From contig JAFDXN010000025.1 in the NCBI GenBank assembly GCA_018267915.1, positions 558,001 through 622,000 of the forward strand: DNA of 64,000 bases, read 5' to 3'. The notes under the pieces were generated by a model, which saw nothing but the letters and a program-made list of their open reading frames with translations, ran no database searches and had not been told where the DNA came from. The position numbers were made by a program, and so were the translations under genes. This document shows, one piece after another, positions 16,917 through 28,364 of this stretch; positions within the stretch are counted from its first letter, which is position 1, and each line of letters opens with the position of its first letter. The stretch comes from Bacteroidota bacterium (GTDB lineage: Bacteria > Bacteroidota > Bacteroidia > Chitinophagales > Chitinophagaceae).

Positions 16917-17903
16917 ATGCGGAAGAAATTTATCCGTAGCATTTTAGCCATCGGTTTTGCAGCCTTGACGGTTACAACAGCTGATGCTCAACAAATATAT
17001 CGTAAAGACTACTCTGAACGGTCAGGTTGGGCGCTCGGCATTAACTTCGGCATGACCGACCTATGGGCCGACGTGGGAACTAAGAAAATACTGGACCATT
17101 ACAATAACGGTAAGTACCTCAACCGTCCCTGTTTTATGGGGGGGCTTTTCGGACGCTATACCATTCATCCGGCATTAGCGGTAAGGCTGGCGGCGAGTTA
17201 TGGCACACTGTATGCAAGTGATAGCTGGAATGAAAATAAGGCGGTCAGTTCGGATTATACTTCGAACGACTATTACCAGCGCTATGTGCGCAACCTGGAA
17301 GTGCGTTCCAACATCTGGGAAGGCAACCTGATGTTCGAGTTTAATCCCCGCAGGCTGAATATCGGGCCGAGAAGTGCCAGGGGAAGGTTCAACCCCTACC
17401 TGTTGGCTGGTTTCGGTTATTTCCACTATAATCCTCAAGGTATTTTCCCCGATCGTAACGGAAATGTTGCGTCAAAATGGATAAACCTGAAAGATCTGCA
17501 CCTTGAAGGCGATGGATTTGGTGCTGGTTATCCTGCCGAGATCAAGTATTGGCAAATGGAAGTACCTTTTGGGGTCGGTGTCCGCTGGGATCTTGGACAA
17601 TATCTTGACCTGGGCCTTGAGTATGTTTATCACTACTGCTTTACAGATTACCTGGATAATGTTAGCGGCACCTATATCGATCCTAACGAATTCGATAAGC
17701 ACCTTGCTCCCGATAAGGCACAAATGGCCAGGGAAATGTATGACAAAAGCTGGCAGATCACGAACAATGCCGACCGTCATATAGGCGATATAAGGGGTAA
17801 TAAATCGGTCAACGACGCGTATTCGGTTATCAACATTACGTTCTTCTACAAAGTAAAATCGAGGAGAAATCCATGGTGGTGGTATGACGACGAAAACCGC
17901 TAA
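16917..17903 (+). CDS. Outer-membrane beta-barrel protein, DUF6089-like
   Basis: A 328-residue protein with a signal peptide (MRKKFIRSILAIGFAALTVT, then TADAQQ). The mature part alternates amphipathic strands and turns typical of small outer-membrane barrels: WALGINFGMTDLWADVG, GGLFGRYTIHPALAVRLAAS, FNPYLLAGFGYFHYNPQG, MEVPFGVGVRWDLGQYLDLG, and a C-terminal strand INITFFYKVKSRRNPWWWYD. The N-terminal GWALGINFG and FGRY...RLAASYG patterns resemble DUF6089 proteins of Bacteroidota. No enzymatic motif is visible; a structural or gliding/secretion-associated role is possible but unproven. Confidence 0.75.
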   Translation: MRKKFIRSILAIGFAALTVTTADAQQIYRKDYSERSGWALGINFGMTDLWADVGTKKILDHYNNGKYLNRPCFMGGLFGRYTIHPALAVRLAASYGTLYASDSWNENKAVSSDYTSNDYYQRYVRNLEVRSNIWEGNLMFEFNPRRLNIGPRSARGRFNPYLLAGFGYFHYNPQGIFPDRNGNVASKWINLKDLHLEGDGFGAGYPAEIKYWQMEVPFGVGVRWDLGQYLDLGLEYVYHYCFTDYLDNVSGTYIDPNEFDKHLAPDKAQMAREMYDKSWQITNNADRHIGDIRGNKSVNDAYSVINITFFYKVKSRRNPWWWYDDENR

Positions 17904-17923
17904 TAATTAAGATATTTCTTTAC

Positions 17924-17957
17924 AAAAAGCAGCGCGGTAACACGCTGCTTTTTTATT
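17924..17957 (+). terminator. Rho-independent terminator after the barrel gene
   Basis: AAAAAGCAGCG at 17924-17934 pairs with CGCTGCTTTTTT at 17943-17954 around an 8-nt loop. The T-run forms part of the stem and its continuation. Confidence 0.88.
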
Positions 17958-18061
17958 TAATGTTTAGTTGTCTTTAGTAATATTTGCTCTTGTATTTTTA
18001 GGGGTAATTCGGATAAATGCACTATTTTCAGGCCTGAAACGATCAAGACCCCTAAGACATT

Positions 18062-18640
18062 ATGTTTGCATACCTGGAGGGCGAGCTGGACTACAAATCG
18101 CCGTCTTTACTATACATGTCTGTTGGTGGCGTGGGCTATGAAATAAATATCACGCTGCAAACCTACAGCAAAGTGCAGGCATTGCAGCACTGCAGGCTAT
18201 ATACGCATCTACAAGTGCGTGAGGATGCCTGGGTGCTTTATGGTTTTGCTGACCAGGACGAGCGCAGCACTTTCAGGCAACTTTTGGGCATTAATGGCGT
18301 AGGTGCAGCAACTGCCCGCATTATCCTCTCTTCGCTGACGCCGGACGAGCTGGAACGGGCAGTAGCGCACGAGGATACCCGAACACTGGAAAAGGTGAAG
18401 GGCATTGGCGCCAAGACCGCACAACGTATTATTCTTGAGTTAAAAGGAAAGCTACTGCGCACTGAAAAAACAGGCTCAAAACCACTGTCAGTACACAATA
18501 CAAAGGAGGAAGACGCGTTAATTGCTTTAGTGAATCTGGGCATTGGCAAAACGATGGCCGAGAATGCCATTAAGAAAATAAATGATGCCTCATCGCTTAC
18601 TGTAGAAGAACTGATAAAACAGGCTTTGCGGGCTTTATAA
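18062..18640 (+). CDS. ruvA: Holliday junction branch migration protein RuvA
   Basis: The DNA-binding subunit of the RuvAB branch-migration complex, 192 residues. The N-terminal OB-fold (1-63) contains GELDYKSPSLLYMSVGGVGY; two helix-hairpin-helix motifs follow, LLGINGVGAATARIILSS and VKGIGAKTAQRIILELKG; the C-terminal RuvB-binding domain has EEDALIALVNLGIGKTMAE. sprA follows in the same reading frame after the TAA stop, with 15 bp between them. As I recall, ruvA-sprA adjacency is common in Bacteroidota genomes. Confidence 0.97.
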   Translation: MFAYLEGELDYKSPSLLYMSVGGVGYEINITLQTYSKVQALQHCRLYTHLQVREDAWVLYGFADQDERSTFRQLLGINGVGAATARIILSSLTPDELERAVAHEDTRTLEKVKGIGAKTAQRIILELKGKLLRTEKTGSKPLSVHNTKEEDALIALVNLGIGKTMAENAIKKINDASSLTVEELIKQALRAL

Positions 18641-18655
18641 TCAAGTAAACAAATT

Positions 18656-21600
18656 TTGAAGGGACAAAGTAATTTCGGGTATAAGTTTCTGGTGTTTATA
18701 GCGCTCGTTTTCGCTATAGCACATGCTGCTGCCCGTGGTTTCAAAAGAGACCCCTTCTTTAGTCCTGATCCTGCAGATACAGGCAAAGTAAAAAATGCAG
18801 ACTCGGCCCGTAAGCTGGTATTCCCGATACACGATAAAACGGGTGACCCGATGCAGGATAATAGCTATCGTGCAATGGACCTGCAGGACCCGCCTAACAT
18901 AAGCAATAACGTTGATTACAATCCTTCCGACAGCAACTACTACTTCGACCAGAAGCTGGGCAACGATTTCATTCGTAACCCGGGCTATATGACCATGGAC
19001 GAATATTTGAAGTATAAGGCGCAGCAGGATGAGCAGGCATACTGGAAACGCAGGCTCGACGCATTGACCATCTTCAACAAAAAGCCCGAACTGCCGCAGA
19101 TGTATCGCGAAGGGCTGTTCGACCGCATTTTTGGCGGTAATACGATCCAGGTGCGGCCCCAGGGTAATATTGATATCACCTTCGGCGGCAACTGGCAAAA
19201 CATCAAGAACCCTACGCTGGTGCAACGTGCACAGAAATATGGTGTGTTCGACTTCGACATGCAAATGAACATCAACCTGCTGGCTACCGTGGGTGATAAA
19301 CTGAAACTTAACATCAGCAACAATACAAAAGCGACATTCGATTATCAGAACGTGCAGAAGCTGGAGTATACGGGCAAAGAGGACGAGATCATTAAAAAAA
19401 TTGAGGCAGGTAATGTAAGTTTCCCGCTGAAGAGTAACCTGATCAGTGGCGTGCAGTCGTTATTTGGTCTGAAGACGCAACTGCAGTTCGGCAGGCTTTG
19501 GGTAACAGGGGTAGTGTCTCAGCAAAAGTCCAAGAGGCAGAGCCTTACTGTGCAGGGAGGATCGCAAACACAACAATTTGCACTGAAAGCTGATGAGTAT
19601 GAAGAGAACAAGCACTTCCTGCTGGCGCAATATTTCTACGGCAACTATAATAATGCTTTGAAGCAATTCCCTATTATCAATTCCCAGGTTAATATCAACA
19701 AGATCGAGGTGTGGGTGACAAACCGTACGGGTGCAGTGGACAATGTACGCGATGTATTGGCCTTTACTGATCTTGGCGAAAGCAAGCCTTACCTCGTGCA
19801 ATTGACCAATGCGGCAAAACCTGCATTCCCCGACAACAGGACCAACCTGCTTTACGATGAGTTGCTGCAGAATCCAAATGGCCGCCTGCAAGGCTCTGCT
19901 ACTGCCTCGGCAGTATCTTTAGGTCTCACACAGCAGCAGGACTTTGAGCGTACTACTGCCCGCAAGCTGAATGCATCAGAGTTTACATTCAACCCGCAAC
20001 TAGGTTACATATCGCTGAACACCCAACTAAATCCCGACGATATCCTTGCTGTGGCTTACCGCTACACCACAACCAACGGCAAAGTGTACCAGGTGGGTGA
20101 ATTTGCCGAAGATATTCCACCGGATGCTACTAATCAAAAAGTCCTGTATCTCAAACTGCTTAAGGGTACCTCTGCTCGTCCCAACTTCCCGATATGGCAC
20201 CTGATGATGAAAAATATTTATACACTGGGTGGTCTCGGCGTATCAAAGGAGGATTTCAGGTTAAATGTACTTTACCAGGACCCCGGAGGCGGTGAAAAGC
20301 GATACTTGCCGGAGGGTCCAAGCGCAGGCACACCGCTTCTCACTTTGCTGAATCTTGACAGGCTTAACTTTCAAAACGATCCTTCACCCGATGGTATATT
20401 TGACTTTGTTGACGGAATAACTATCAATACGCAGCAGGGCAAGATAATCTTCCCTGTGCTGGAACCCTTCGGTGAGGACTTAAGGCCTGCGCTTGGCAAC
20501 AATGCACAACTGGAGCGCAAATACCTGTACCAGATCCTGTATGATTCGACCAAAACAATAGCCAGGCAGTTTCAGCAGACCAACCGTTATGTTATCAAAG
20601 GATCATACAAGTCTGCGTCCTCTTCCGAGATATTCCTGGGTGGCTTTAACATACCGCAGGGGTCGGTATCAGTATCCGCAGGTGGTCAAAAATTGCTTGA
20701 GAACCAGGATTACCAGATAGATTATGGGTTGGGTAAAATAAAAATACTGAACCAGGGCATCCTCAATTCCGGTATCCCGATCAATATACAGTATGAGGAC
20801 AACGCTACTTTTGGCTTCCAGCAGCAGAACTTCATGGGCACGCGTTTCGACTACTACGCCAATAAGCATCTGACCCTTGGTGGTACATTCATGCGCTTGT
20901 CCGAGCGGCCTTTCACTCAAAAGACGACTTTTGGCGAAGACCCGATCAAGAACACCGTACTTGGCGTAGATGCGAACTACCAGTCAGAGTTTCCAGGTCT
21001 GACACGTGCGCTTGACAAATTGCCGCTATATTCCACAACGTCGCCCTCATTCATTACCGCCAGCGGTGAGGTGGCCAGCTTGCTGCCGGGTCATGCCAAG
21101 CAGATAAACACGCTGGATCCTGAGGGCTCCGTGTATATAGACGACTTTGAAGGAACAAGCAGTGCCTACGACCTTAAGTTTCCGGCGAACGCCTGGACAC
21201 TTGCTTCCACACCCTTTGGTGCCAGGGACAAAAATGGCAACATACTTTTCCCCGAGGCTGCCGACGACGGTAAACTATCTTATGGATACAACAGGGCCCG
21301 CTTAGCCTGGTATTTTATAGAACCCACCCTGGTGGATCCTGGTGGAGGAGTTCCCGATTATGTGAAGAACGACCCGATGCAGCACTACATCAGGATGGTG
21401 CAAACACAGGATATCTTCCCGCAGAAGTCGGTAACTACTCTTCAGAATGCCACCAGTACACTGGACATGGCCTATTATCCAAAGGATAAAGGCCCATACA
21501 ACTTCGACTACACTAACGTGGATGCAGATAACAGGCTGCTGAACCCACAACGGCGCTGGGGTGGTATGATGCGGCCTATCGAGTATAGCGATTTCGAAGC

Positions 21601-24600
21601 GTCGAATGTTCAGTATGTTGAGTTTTGGGTAATGGACCCCTTTATCAATAATCCAAATGCGCAAGGGGGATCCCTGTATGTCAACCTGGGCAATGTGTCG
21701 GAAGATGTTTTGAAGGATTCAAGGAAATTTTTTGAAAATGGTATCCCGTACCCATTTGATGCGTCTCAGTTGGACAAGACAGCCTGGGGCTATGTGCCAA
21801 AATTCCAACAGCAGATCACGCGTGCATTCGATAATGATCCTGCTGCCCGCTCGGTGCAGGATGTGGGATATGATGGTGCCAACGACGATGACGAACGCAA
21901 TGTCTTTTTCGGCGACTATTTATCAAGGCTTTCTGCGCACGTCAATGGCGTGGCCTTGGCCGCCGCACAGGCAGATCCGGCCAACGATAACTATAAATAC
22001 TATCGCGATGCCAGCTACGATAATAATAATGTAGGTGTACTGGGCCGCTATAAGTTTTATAATAACCCGCAAGGTAACTCGCCGGTGACAGACCCGAACT
22101 CATCCTTCGCTACTTCGGCAACTACGATTCCCGAATCGGAAGACATAAATAAGGACAATACGCTGAACGAAAGCGAGTCCTATTACGAGTACCGTCTCGA
22201 CATGACACCGAATATGCAGGTGGGTACCAATAACATTGTGAATAAGGTGGTAACACATCCTAAACTGCCGAACGGCAATTATGAAGATGAAACATGGTAC
22301 CAGTTCAAGATACCGATCAATGAATATTCTCAGCGCGTAGGCGATATCGGCGATTTCAGGGCAATACGGTTTATAAGAATGTATTTGACGGGCTTCCAGG
22401 ATAGCGCCATTCTTCGTTTTGCACAGTTGCAGCTGGGCCGTAACCAATGGCGCACATACCAGTTCTCTCTGCAGGCGCCCGGTGAAAATATTCCGGAACC
22501 GGACCTGAAATCTAATAACTTCTCAGTGACCACTGTAAGCGTGGAGGAAAACAGTGCGCGCCAGCCTGTACCATATGTGATACCGCCGGGTGTAAACCGC
22601 CAGCAAGTCGCAGTAGCGAATGGCCAGAACGTTCAGCAAAATGAGCAAGCTTTGTCGCTGCAAACCTGCGCACTTAAAGATGGAGATGCGCGTGGTGTAT
22701 ATAAAGAAGTAGGCGTTGACATGCGCCAGTTCAGCGGTTTGCGTATGTTCATACACGCAGAGTCACAGGTGGGCTCAGCACAGCTGAAAGACGGGGATGT
22801 AAAAGCGTTTGTTCGTATCGGTAGCGACTTTACCAACAACTATTATGAATACCAGATACCGCTTCATATTACCAATCCCAATGTAAGCGACCCTGACCTG
22901 GTATGGCCGGAAGCTAACAGGATGGACCTGGTTCTGAACGACCTGGTGAATGCAAAGACAGAGAGGAACGGTAAAGGCTTGCCGGCTTATGTGCCTTATT
23001 CAACCACGGATAGCAAAGGTTTTACAATAGTAGTGGTGGGTAACCCGAATATCGGGGATGCCAAAACTATTATGCTGGGTATCATGAACCCAAAGAAAAC
23101 TAACCAGTCAGTTAACGATGATGGCTTGCCAAAGTGTGCGGAAGTATGGTTCAACGAGCTGCGCATGATCGGCCTTAATGAAAAAGCAGGATACGCGGCG
23201 GCGGGCAAAGTGAATCTTCAGCTCGCAGACTTGGGTAATGTAAATCTTTCGGGCAGTATGCACACTAATGGTTACGGCAACATAGACCAGAAAGTGGACC
23301 AGCGCTTTAAGGACAACTTCTATCAATACAATGCATCTACTAATCTGAACATGGGTAAAATGCTGCCTAGGAAATGGGGCGTGCAACTGCCGCTGTTCCT
23401 GGGCTACTCGCAAAACGTCAGCAACCCCGAGTTCAATCCTTACGACCTGGACGTTAAGTACAAGGATCAACTGAACGCTGCAACGAGCGCAAGGCAAAGA
23501 GATTCCTTTAAAAAAGCAGCGCAGGATTATACCTCTATCACCAGTGTTAACCTGACGAATGTCCGCATACTGGGCGATCCTGACAAGCAAAATGCTAAGG
23601 TGAAACCCTGGACTCTAAAAAACTTTGATATAAGCTATGCGTATAACCGGCAGTTCAAAAGAAACCCGACAATAGCCAGCGACAACCTGGTAAACAATAA
23701 GCTAGGTCTCGGTTATACCTATAGCATAAAGGCTAAATCGGTAGAGCCATTCAAGAGAGCCTTTAAGTCCAAGTCCAAATGGCTGTCCCTGATCCGCGAC
23801 TTCAATTTTAATCCATTGCCGTCCAACTTCACCTTCCGCACCGATTTGAATAAGATAATGGATGAGACACAGGTTCGGAATGTTAGCGACGGGCCTTATG
23901 AGATCGACCCCACCTACTATAAGAACTTTACGTGGAACAGGCTTTACACATTGCGCTGGGAATTAACGCGTTCGTTGTCATTCGATTACAGCGCTACAAA
24001 CAATGCGCGCATCGATGAACCCTACGGGCGCGCTGATACAAAGGCAAAACGTGACACTTTGTGGCATAACATTGAGCGCCTGGGCAGGAATACTAATTAT
24101 ACCCAGGCCTTTAATTCGAGCTACAACGTTCCATTGTCCAAGCTGCCCATAACCGACTGGACTAACCTGCGGGCATCGTATAGCGCAAACTATACCTGGA
24201 CTGCGGCATCGCAATTAGCACACGACCTGGGCAATACGATCAGCAACACCCAGACCAAGCAACTAACGGGGGAACTGAACTTCAGCAGCCTGTATAACAA
24301 AAACCGCTGGCTCAGGGCCATTAATCAACCGGTGAGGCCGAATAACAAAAAGGAGTCGAAGCCGAAAACTAATGCGGATAAAAATGTGAAAGATCTGCGA
24401 ACCGGTGATAAGAAACGCGACCAGGTAACAGGCAGGGACGACGATGATAATATGCGGCCACCCGTTAAGGATAATAACGCAGGCAACCCGGCCGGTGATA
24501 AAAATAAAAAAGCCAATCCTAAAGAAGAAGCGCAAAACAGGATAGAAGCAGCCATACTAGCCGCCAAGGCTGCTAATATGACCGATCATCAGCTCGATTC

Positions 24601-26143
24601 GCTGAGAAGCGTGCTGGAGCAAAAGGAAGCCGACAGATTGAAAGCCGAAAAGGCAAAGAAAAAGGCTGCCCGCAAAGCTGCCCGTAAAGCCCGCAGAAAT
24701 GTAAATCCGGAGATAAATCCCGGTGTACGTTTTGTTGGCCGTTTGCTGACCATGCTGAAGAGAACAACCGTTAGTTATACGGAAAATTCCGGTACTATAT
24801 TGCCGGGCTATCTCGACAGCACCAGGGTGATGGGTATTAACACGAGTTCGGGAGCTCCGGGTATCGATTTTGTATACGGTTATCAGCCTGACCAGCGGTG
24901 GATAGAATCGCAGGCAGCGAGCAGGCGATTAAGCACAGACTCGCTATTCAATGCGCAGCTGCAGCAGACTTATTCCCAGAATCTGAACGTTCAGACCACG
25001 CTCGAGCCCTTCCAGGATTTCAGGATCGAGGTTAGTCTGACAAAGACCTTCAGTAAGGCACACAATGAACTGTATAAAGACACCAGCCTGGCACATAACG
25101 GTACGGATTTCGAACATCTGAATCCTTACGAGACAGGCAGCTTTAATATTTCTTATATCGGAATAAAAACTTTGTTTAAAGCCTCAGGGGCAAATTCGGC
25201 TGTCTATAATCAATTCCTTGCTAACAGGGAGATCATATCGCAGCGCCTCGGCAACGCCAACCCATATACGAATGGAGTAAACGACCCGAACAACCCCAAT
25301 TACAAGAAGGGCTATACGCAATATTCGCAGGATGTACTCGTACCCGCCTTTATTGCTGCATACACCGGCAAGAGTGCAAACGATGTAGCCTTGATAGATT
25401 ACAGCGGGCAGGGCATACGCTTCAACCCGTTCAGGAATTATAAGCCAATGCCCAACTGGCGCGTGAACTACACAGGTCTGGGCAAGTTGCCTGTATTCAG
25501 GGATATCGCGAACAGCATCAACATCACGCACTCCTACACCGGCACTATGTCGATGAATAGCTTCAATACATCCCTGCTGTACCAGGATATTTACGGGCTC
25601 AGTGCTCCATCGTTTATCGATTCGGCTTCGGGCAATTATGTCCCTTTCTACCAGGTACCTAACCTCACTATATCTGAACAATTCAGTCCGCTGCTGGGTG
25701 TTGATGTGTCCCTTCGCAATAATATAACGGCGAGCATTAAGTTCAATAAGTCCAGGACCATCAGTCTTAATATGCTTGACTACCAGGTGAGCGAGGTAAA
25801 GAGTACTGAGTATGTAATTGGTGGTGGGTACAGGGTAAAGGGACTCCGGCTGCCCTTCAGCGTGCTCGGTGTACGTCGGCTCAAAAACGACCTGACATTC
25901 AAAGTGGACATTGGTTTGCGCGACGATCGCACATCCAATAATTACCTCTCGCAAAACCTTGGCATCACAACGCGTGGCCAGAAAGTCATTACCATATCTC
26001 CTACAATTGATTACATTGTTAATGATAAGCTTACGCTACGCTTATTCTACGACCGCCGCCAGAGCATACCTTATGTGTCAAGTTCTTACCCCATCACCAC
26101 TACCAGGGCAGGTATAATGTTAAGATTTACCTTCGCTCAATAA
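18656..26143 (+). CDS. sprA: Type IX secretion system outer-membrane translocon SprA (Sov)
   Basis: A 2495-residue protein, within the usual size of SprA, the giant beta-barrel that forms the T9SS conduit across the outer membrane. The start must be TTG at 18656: the frame is closed by the ruvA stop six codons upstream, the next in-frame ATG would remove the signal peptide, and the TTG opens [20 protein letters not shown] with a cleavage region around AHAAARG. The body is rich in amphipathic strands, with family stretches such as [54 protein letters not shown] and the final [16 protein letters not shown] long charged insert (about 1895-2018) interrupts the barrel region. Confidence 0.95.
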   Translation: MKGQSNFGYKFLVFIALVFAIAHAAARGFKRDPFFSPDPADTGKVKNADSARKLVFPIHDKTGDPMQDNSYRAMDLQDPPNISNNVDYNPSDSNYYFDQKLGNDFIRNPGYMTMDEYLKYKAQQDEQAYWKRRLDALTIFNKKPELPQMYREGLFDRIFGGNTIQVRPQGNIDITFGGNWQNIKNPTLVQRAQKYGVFDFDMQMNINLLATVGDKLKLNISNNTKATFDYQNVQKLEYTGKEDEIIKKIEAGNVSFPLKSNLISGVQSLFGLKTQLQFGRLWVTGVVSQQKSKRQSLTVQGGSQTQQFALKADEYEENKHFLLAQYFYGNYNNALKQFPIINSQVNINKIEVWVTNRTGAVDNVRDVLAFTDLGESKPYLVQLTNAAKPAFPDNRTNLLYDELLQNPNGRLQGSATASAVSLGLTQQQDFERTTARKLNASEFTFNPQLGYISLNTQLNPDDILAVAYRYTTTNGKVYQVGEFAEDIPPDATNQKVLYLKLLKGTSARPNFPIWHLMMKNIYTLGGLGVSKEDFRLNVLYQDPGGGEKRYLPEGPSAGTPLLTLLNLDRLNFQNDPSPDGIFDFVDGITINTQQGKIIFPVLEPFGEDLRPALGNNAQLERKYLYQILYDSTKTIARQFQQTNRYVIKGSYKSASSSEIFLGGFNIPQGSVSVSAGGQKLLENQDYQIDYGLGKIKILNQGILNSGIPINIQYEDNATFGFQQQNFMGTRFDYYANKHLTLGGTFMRLSERPFTQKTTFGEDPIKNTVLGVDANYQSEFPGLTRALDKLPLYSTTSPSFITASGEVASLLPGHAKQINTLDPEGSVYIDDFEGTSSAYDLKFPANAWTLASTPFGARDKNGNILFPEAADDGKLSYGYNRARLAWYFIEPTLVDPGGGVPDYVKNDPMQHYIRMVQTQDIFPQKSVTTLQNATSTLDMAYYPKDKGPYNFDYTNVDADNRLLNPQRRWGGMMRPIEYSDFEASNVQYVEFWVMDPFINNPNAQGGSLYVNLGNVSEDVLKDSRKFFENGIPYPFDASQLDKTAWGYVPKFQQQITRAFDNDPAARSVQDVGYDGANDDDERNVFFGDYLSRLSAHVNGVALAAAQADPANDNYKYYRDASYDNNNVGVLGRYKFYNNPQGNSPVTDPNSSFATSATTIPESEDINKDNTLNESESYYEYRLDMTPNMQVGTNNIVNKVVTHPKLPNGNYEDETWYQFKIPINEYSQRVGDIGDFRAIRFIRMYLTGFQDSAILRFAQLQLGRNQWRTYQFSLQAPGENIPEPDLKSNNFSVTTVSVEENSARQPVPYVIPPGVNRQQVAVANGQNVQQNEQALSLQTCALKDGDARGVYKEVGVDMRQFSGLRMFIHAESQVGSAQLKDGDVKAFVRIGSDFTNNYYEYQIPLHITNPNVSDPDLVWPEANRMDLVLNDLVNAKTERNGKGLPAYVPYSTTDSKGFTIVVVGNPNIGDAKTIMLGIMNPKKTNQSVNDDGLPKCAEVWFNELRMIGLNEKAGYAAAGKVNLQLADLGNVNLSGSMHTNGYGNIDQKVDQRFKDNFYQYNASTNLNMGKMLPRKWGVQLPLFLGYSQNVSNPEFNPYDLDVKYKDQLNAATSARQRDSFKKAAQDYTSITSVNLTNVRILGDPDKQNAKVKPWTLKNFDISYAYNRQFKRNPTIASDNLVNNKLGLGYTYSIKAKSVEPFKRAFKSKSKWLSLIRDFNFNPLPSNFTFRTDLNKIMDETQVRNVSDGPYEIDPTYYKNFTWNRLYTLRWELTRSLSFDYSATNNARIDEPYGRADTKAKRDTLWHNIERLGRNTNYTQAFNSSYNVPLSKLPITDWTNLRASYSANYTWTAASQLAHDLGNTISNTQTKQLTGELNFSSLYNKNRWLRAINQPVRPNNKKESKPKTNADKNVKDLRTGDKKRDQVTGRDDDDNMRPPVKDNNAGNPAGDKNKKANPKEEAQNRIEAAILAAKAANMTDHQLDSLRSVLEQKEADRLKAEKAKKKAARKAARKARRNVNPEINPGVRFVGRLLTMLKRTTVSYTENSGTILPGYLDSTRVMGINTSSGAPGIDFVYGYQPDQRWIESQAASRRLSTDSLFNAQLQQTYSQNLNVQTTLEPFQDFRIEVSLTKTFSKAHNELYKDTSLAHNGTDFEHLNPYETGSFNISYIGIKTLFKASGANSAVYNQFLANREIISQRLGNANPYTNGVNDPNNPNYKKGYTQYSQDVLVPAFIAAYTGKSANDVALIDYSGQGIRFNPFRNYKPMPNWRVNYTGLGKLPVFRDIANSINITHSYTGTMSMNSFNTSLLYQDIYGLSAPSFIDSASGNYVPFYQVPNLTISEQFSPLLGVDVSLRNNITASIKFNKSRTISLNMLDYQVSEVKSTEYVIGGGYRVKGLRLPFSVLGVRRLKNDLTFKVDIGLRDDRTSNNYLSQNLGITTRGQKVITISPTIDYIVNDKLTLRLFYDRRQSIPYVSSSYPITTTRAGIMLRFTFAQ

Positions 26144-26182
26144 GGGGCACGCGACGCAGCAAAATCTTTGCAGGTATAGTGT

Positions 26183-26190
26183 TATATTTG
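26183..26190 (+). promoter_or_regulatory. TAnnTTTG -7 element of the paa cluster
   Basis: TATATTTG, 23 nt before the paaA ATG at 26214. No TTTG at the -33 distance. It is the only promoter-like sequence seen in the 70-bp gap after sprA. Confidence 0.5.
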
Positions 26191-26213
26191 TATTTCCTAA
26201 ACAATATATTTCA

Positions 26214-27161
26214 ATGACTGTTCATTCGTTTGAAGAGCATTTTGAGCAAAAGCTGGATAAGGATATTGCGATAGAGCCCAGGGATTGGATGCCTGATACC
26301 TACCGCAAGACCCTCATCCGCCAGATATCCCAGCATGCGCACAGCGAGATAGTGGGTATGTTGCCTGAAGGCAACTGGATCACTCGCGCACCCAGTCTCC
26401 GCCGCAAAGCCGTGTTATTGGCTAAGGTACAGGATGAGGCCGGACATGGTTTGTACCTGTACAGCGCAGCTGAAACGCTGGGTATAAGCAGGGATGAACT
26501 GTACGATCAACTTCACACGGGCAAAGCCAAATACTCATCGATATTCAACTACCCCACGCTTACCTGGGCCGATATGGGTGCCATAGGCTGGCTGGTAGAT
26601 GGCGCAGCCATAATGAACCAGGTGCCACTTTGCCGTACCTCATACGGACCGTATGCCCGCGCTATGGTGCGTGTATGCAAAGAGGAAAGCTTTCATCAGC
26701 GGCAGGGATTCGAGATAATGCTCACCCTGTCAAAAGGTACTGAAGTTCAGAAAAAGATGGCGCAGGATGCATTGAACCGCTGGTGGTGGCCATCGATAAT
26801 GATGTTCGGTCCCCCGGATGATAACAGCCCGAATACTGAAATGAGCATGCGCTGGAAGATAAAACGTTTTACTAACGACGAGCTGCGCCAGAAATTCATT
26901 GACGTTACAGTTGAGCAGGCCAAAATATTAGGACTTACTATTCCCGATGCGGATCTGAAATGGAACGAAGAGCGCGGACATTACGATTACGGAGCTATCA
27001 ATTGGGAGGAGTTTTGGAACGTGGTAAAGGGCAACGGCCCTTGCAATAAAGAGCGTCTTGAAGCGCGCAAAAAAGCATGGGAAAACGGCGCCTGGGTAAG
27101 GGATGCAGCCAATGCTTATGCAGAAAAAAGAAAAAAGAGGTTACAGCAACAGGCCGCCTAG
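26214..27161 (+). CDS. paaA: 1,2-phenylacetyl-CoA epoxidase, catalytic subunit PaaA
   Basis: The di-iron oxygenase subunit that, with PaaC, converts phenylacetyl-CoA to its ring-1,2-epoxide. 315 residues, ferritin-like. The iron-ligand motifs are visible: ExxH in [18 protein letters not shown] and again in [13 protein letters not shown], with [20 protein letters not shown] upstream. Other family segments are [20 protein letters not shown] and [14 protein letters not shown]. It is the first gene of paaABCD, all on the plus strand; a hairpin lies in the 57-bp gap before paaB. Confidence 0.97.
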   Translation: MTVHSFEEHFEQKLDKDIAIEPRDWMPDTYRKTLIRQISQHAHSEIVGMLPEGNWITRAPSLRRKAVLLAKVQDEAGHGLYLYSAAETLGISRDELYDQLHTGKAKYSSIFNYPTLTWADMGAIGWLVDGAAIMNQVPLCRTSYGPYARAMVRVCKEESFHQRQGFEIMLTLSKGTEVQKKMAQDALNRWWWPSIMMFGPPDDNSPNTEMSMRWKIKRFTNDELRQKFIDVTVEQAKILGLTIPDADLKWNEERGHYDYGAINWEEFWNVVKGNGPCNKERLEARKKAWENGAWVRDAANAYAEKRKKRLQQQAA

Positions 27162-27170
27162 CAAACACAT

Positions 27171-27191
27171 TGGCTACAGAACTTGTAGCCA
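27171..27191 (+). other. Hairpin in the paaA-paaB gap
   Basis: TGGCTACA at 27171-27178 pairs perfectly with TGTAGCCA at 27184-27191 around a 5-nt loop. No T-tract follows, so it is not a standard terminator; it could tune mRNA decay or relative subunit expression. Confidence 0.5.
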
Positions 27192-27218
27192 TTAATTGAA
27201 GAAAGCTAATAGATCATA

Positions 27219-27521
27219 ATGCCGCAACAAACAGAACAGAAAAACGAGTGGCCCCTATGGGAGGTATTTATCCGTAGCAAGGCTGGGCTCGATCACAAGC
27301 ACGTCGGCAGCTTACATGCCGCAGATGCACAAATGGCGATTGAGAATGCACGGGATGTATATACCCGCAGGATGGAAGGCGTAAGCATATGGGTTGTAGA
27401 AAGCAAATACCTTCATACATCCGATCCTGATGAATCGGCCAGTATGTACGAGCCGGCCAACGATAAAATTTACCGGCACCCGACTTTTTACAATCTGCCT
27501 GACGAATTGAAACACATGTAG
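27219..27521 (+). CDS. paaB: 1,2-phenylacetyl-CoA epoxidase subunit PaaB
   Basis: A small subunit of 100 residues, normal for PaaB. It contains the family stretches WPLWEVFIRSKAGLDHKHVG, SLHAADAQMAIENARDVYTR and GVSIWVVESKY. It has no catalytic residues of its own; in the characterised complex PaaB is needed for assembly and efficient turnover of PaaAC. It lies 57 bp after paaA and 7 bp before paaC. Confidence 0.96.
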   Translation: MPQQTEQKNEWPLWEVFIRSKAGLDHKHVGSLHAADAQMAIENARDVYTRRMEGVSIWVVESKYLHTSDPDESASMYEPANDKIYRHPTFYNLPDELKHM

Positions 27522-27528
27522 CAGAGAA

Positions 27529-28350
27529 ATGGGCACTGACAAATTAAAATACACATTACAGATCGCCGACAATGCACTGATCCTTGGTCACAGGTTAAGT
27601 GAATGGTGTGGCCATGGGCCGATCCTGGAACAGGATATTGCGCTTACCAACACAGCGCTCGACCACCTGGGCACTGCAAGAAGTCTTTATCAATATGCCG
27701 CAGAGCAATTTAACACTTTGGCTGCCGGGGAGAAGGATAATTTTTTCTCCTCTCCTTCACTGCAGAGTATAACAGCGGCAGGTAAGGCGATAGATGAAGA
27801 CGACATGGCTTATTTGCGGGACGGATGGGATTTCAGGAATTTGCTGCTTGTTGAGCAACCGAACAACGACTGGGCCTTTACCGTGGCGCGTTCGTTGTTC
27901 GTCGATGCTTTCAATTACTTTTTATTCAGTGCTTTGCAAAATAGCAAAGATGAAACAATAGCCGCCATTGCGGAAAAGGCACTCAAGGAAGTAACCTATC
28001 ATCTGCGATGGAGCAGCGAGTGGGTAATAAGGCTTGGAGATGGCACTGAAGAAAGCCATAAGAGGATGCAGGATGCAGTCGATAACCTTTGGCAGTATAC
28101 CGGGGAATTTTTTATTGCCACTCCTGCTGATACCGATATGTTGGCTATGGGGATTGGTACCGACCTGGGCATGCTCAAAGCCTTGTGGACGCAGCGCATT
28201 AATGCAGTGTTTGCCGAAGCTACTGTTACAGCTCCGGAAGAAAGCTGGATGCAACAAGGTGGCAAAGAAGGCAGGCACAGCGAATATCTTGGTTATATAC
28301 TTGCAGAAATGCAATTCATGCAACGGGCCTATCCGAACATGGAGTGGTAA
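27529..28350 (+). CDS. paaC: 1,2-phenylacetyl-CoA epoxidase subunit PaaC
   Basis: The structural ferritin-like partner of PaaA, 273 residues. Family stretches are ADNALILGHRLSEWCGHGPI, EQDIALTNTALDHLGTARSL, NNDWAFTVARSLFVDAFNYF, EVTYHLRWSSEWVIRLGDGT and GGKEGRHSEYLGYILAEMQF. PaaC resembles PaaA but does not hold the di-iron site in characterised enzymes. It starts 7 bp after paaB and lies directly upstream of paaD. Confidence 0.96.
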   Translation: MGTDKLKYTLQIADNALILGHRLSEWCGHGPILEQDIALTNTALDHLGTARSLYQYAAEQFNTLAAGEKDNFFSSPSLQSITAAGKAIDEDDMAYLRDGWDFRNLLLVEQPNNDWAFTVARSLFVDAFNYFLFSALQNSKDETIAAIAEKALKEVTYHLRWSSEWVIRLGDGTEESHKRMQDAVDNLWQYTGEFFIATPADTDMLAMGIGTDLGMLKALWTQRINAVFAEATVTAPEESWMQQGGKEGRHSEYLGYILAEMQFMQRAYPNMEW

Positions 28351-28364
28351 ATGTAAAATGCGGT

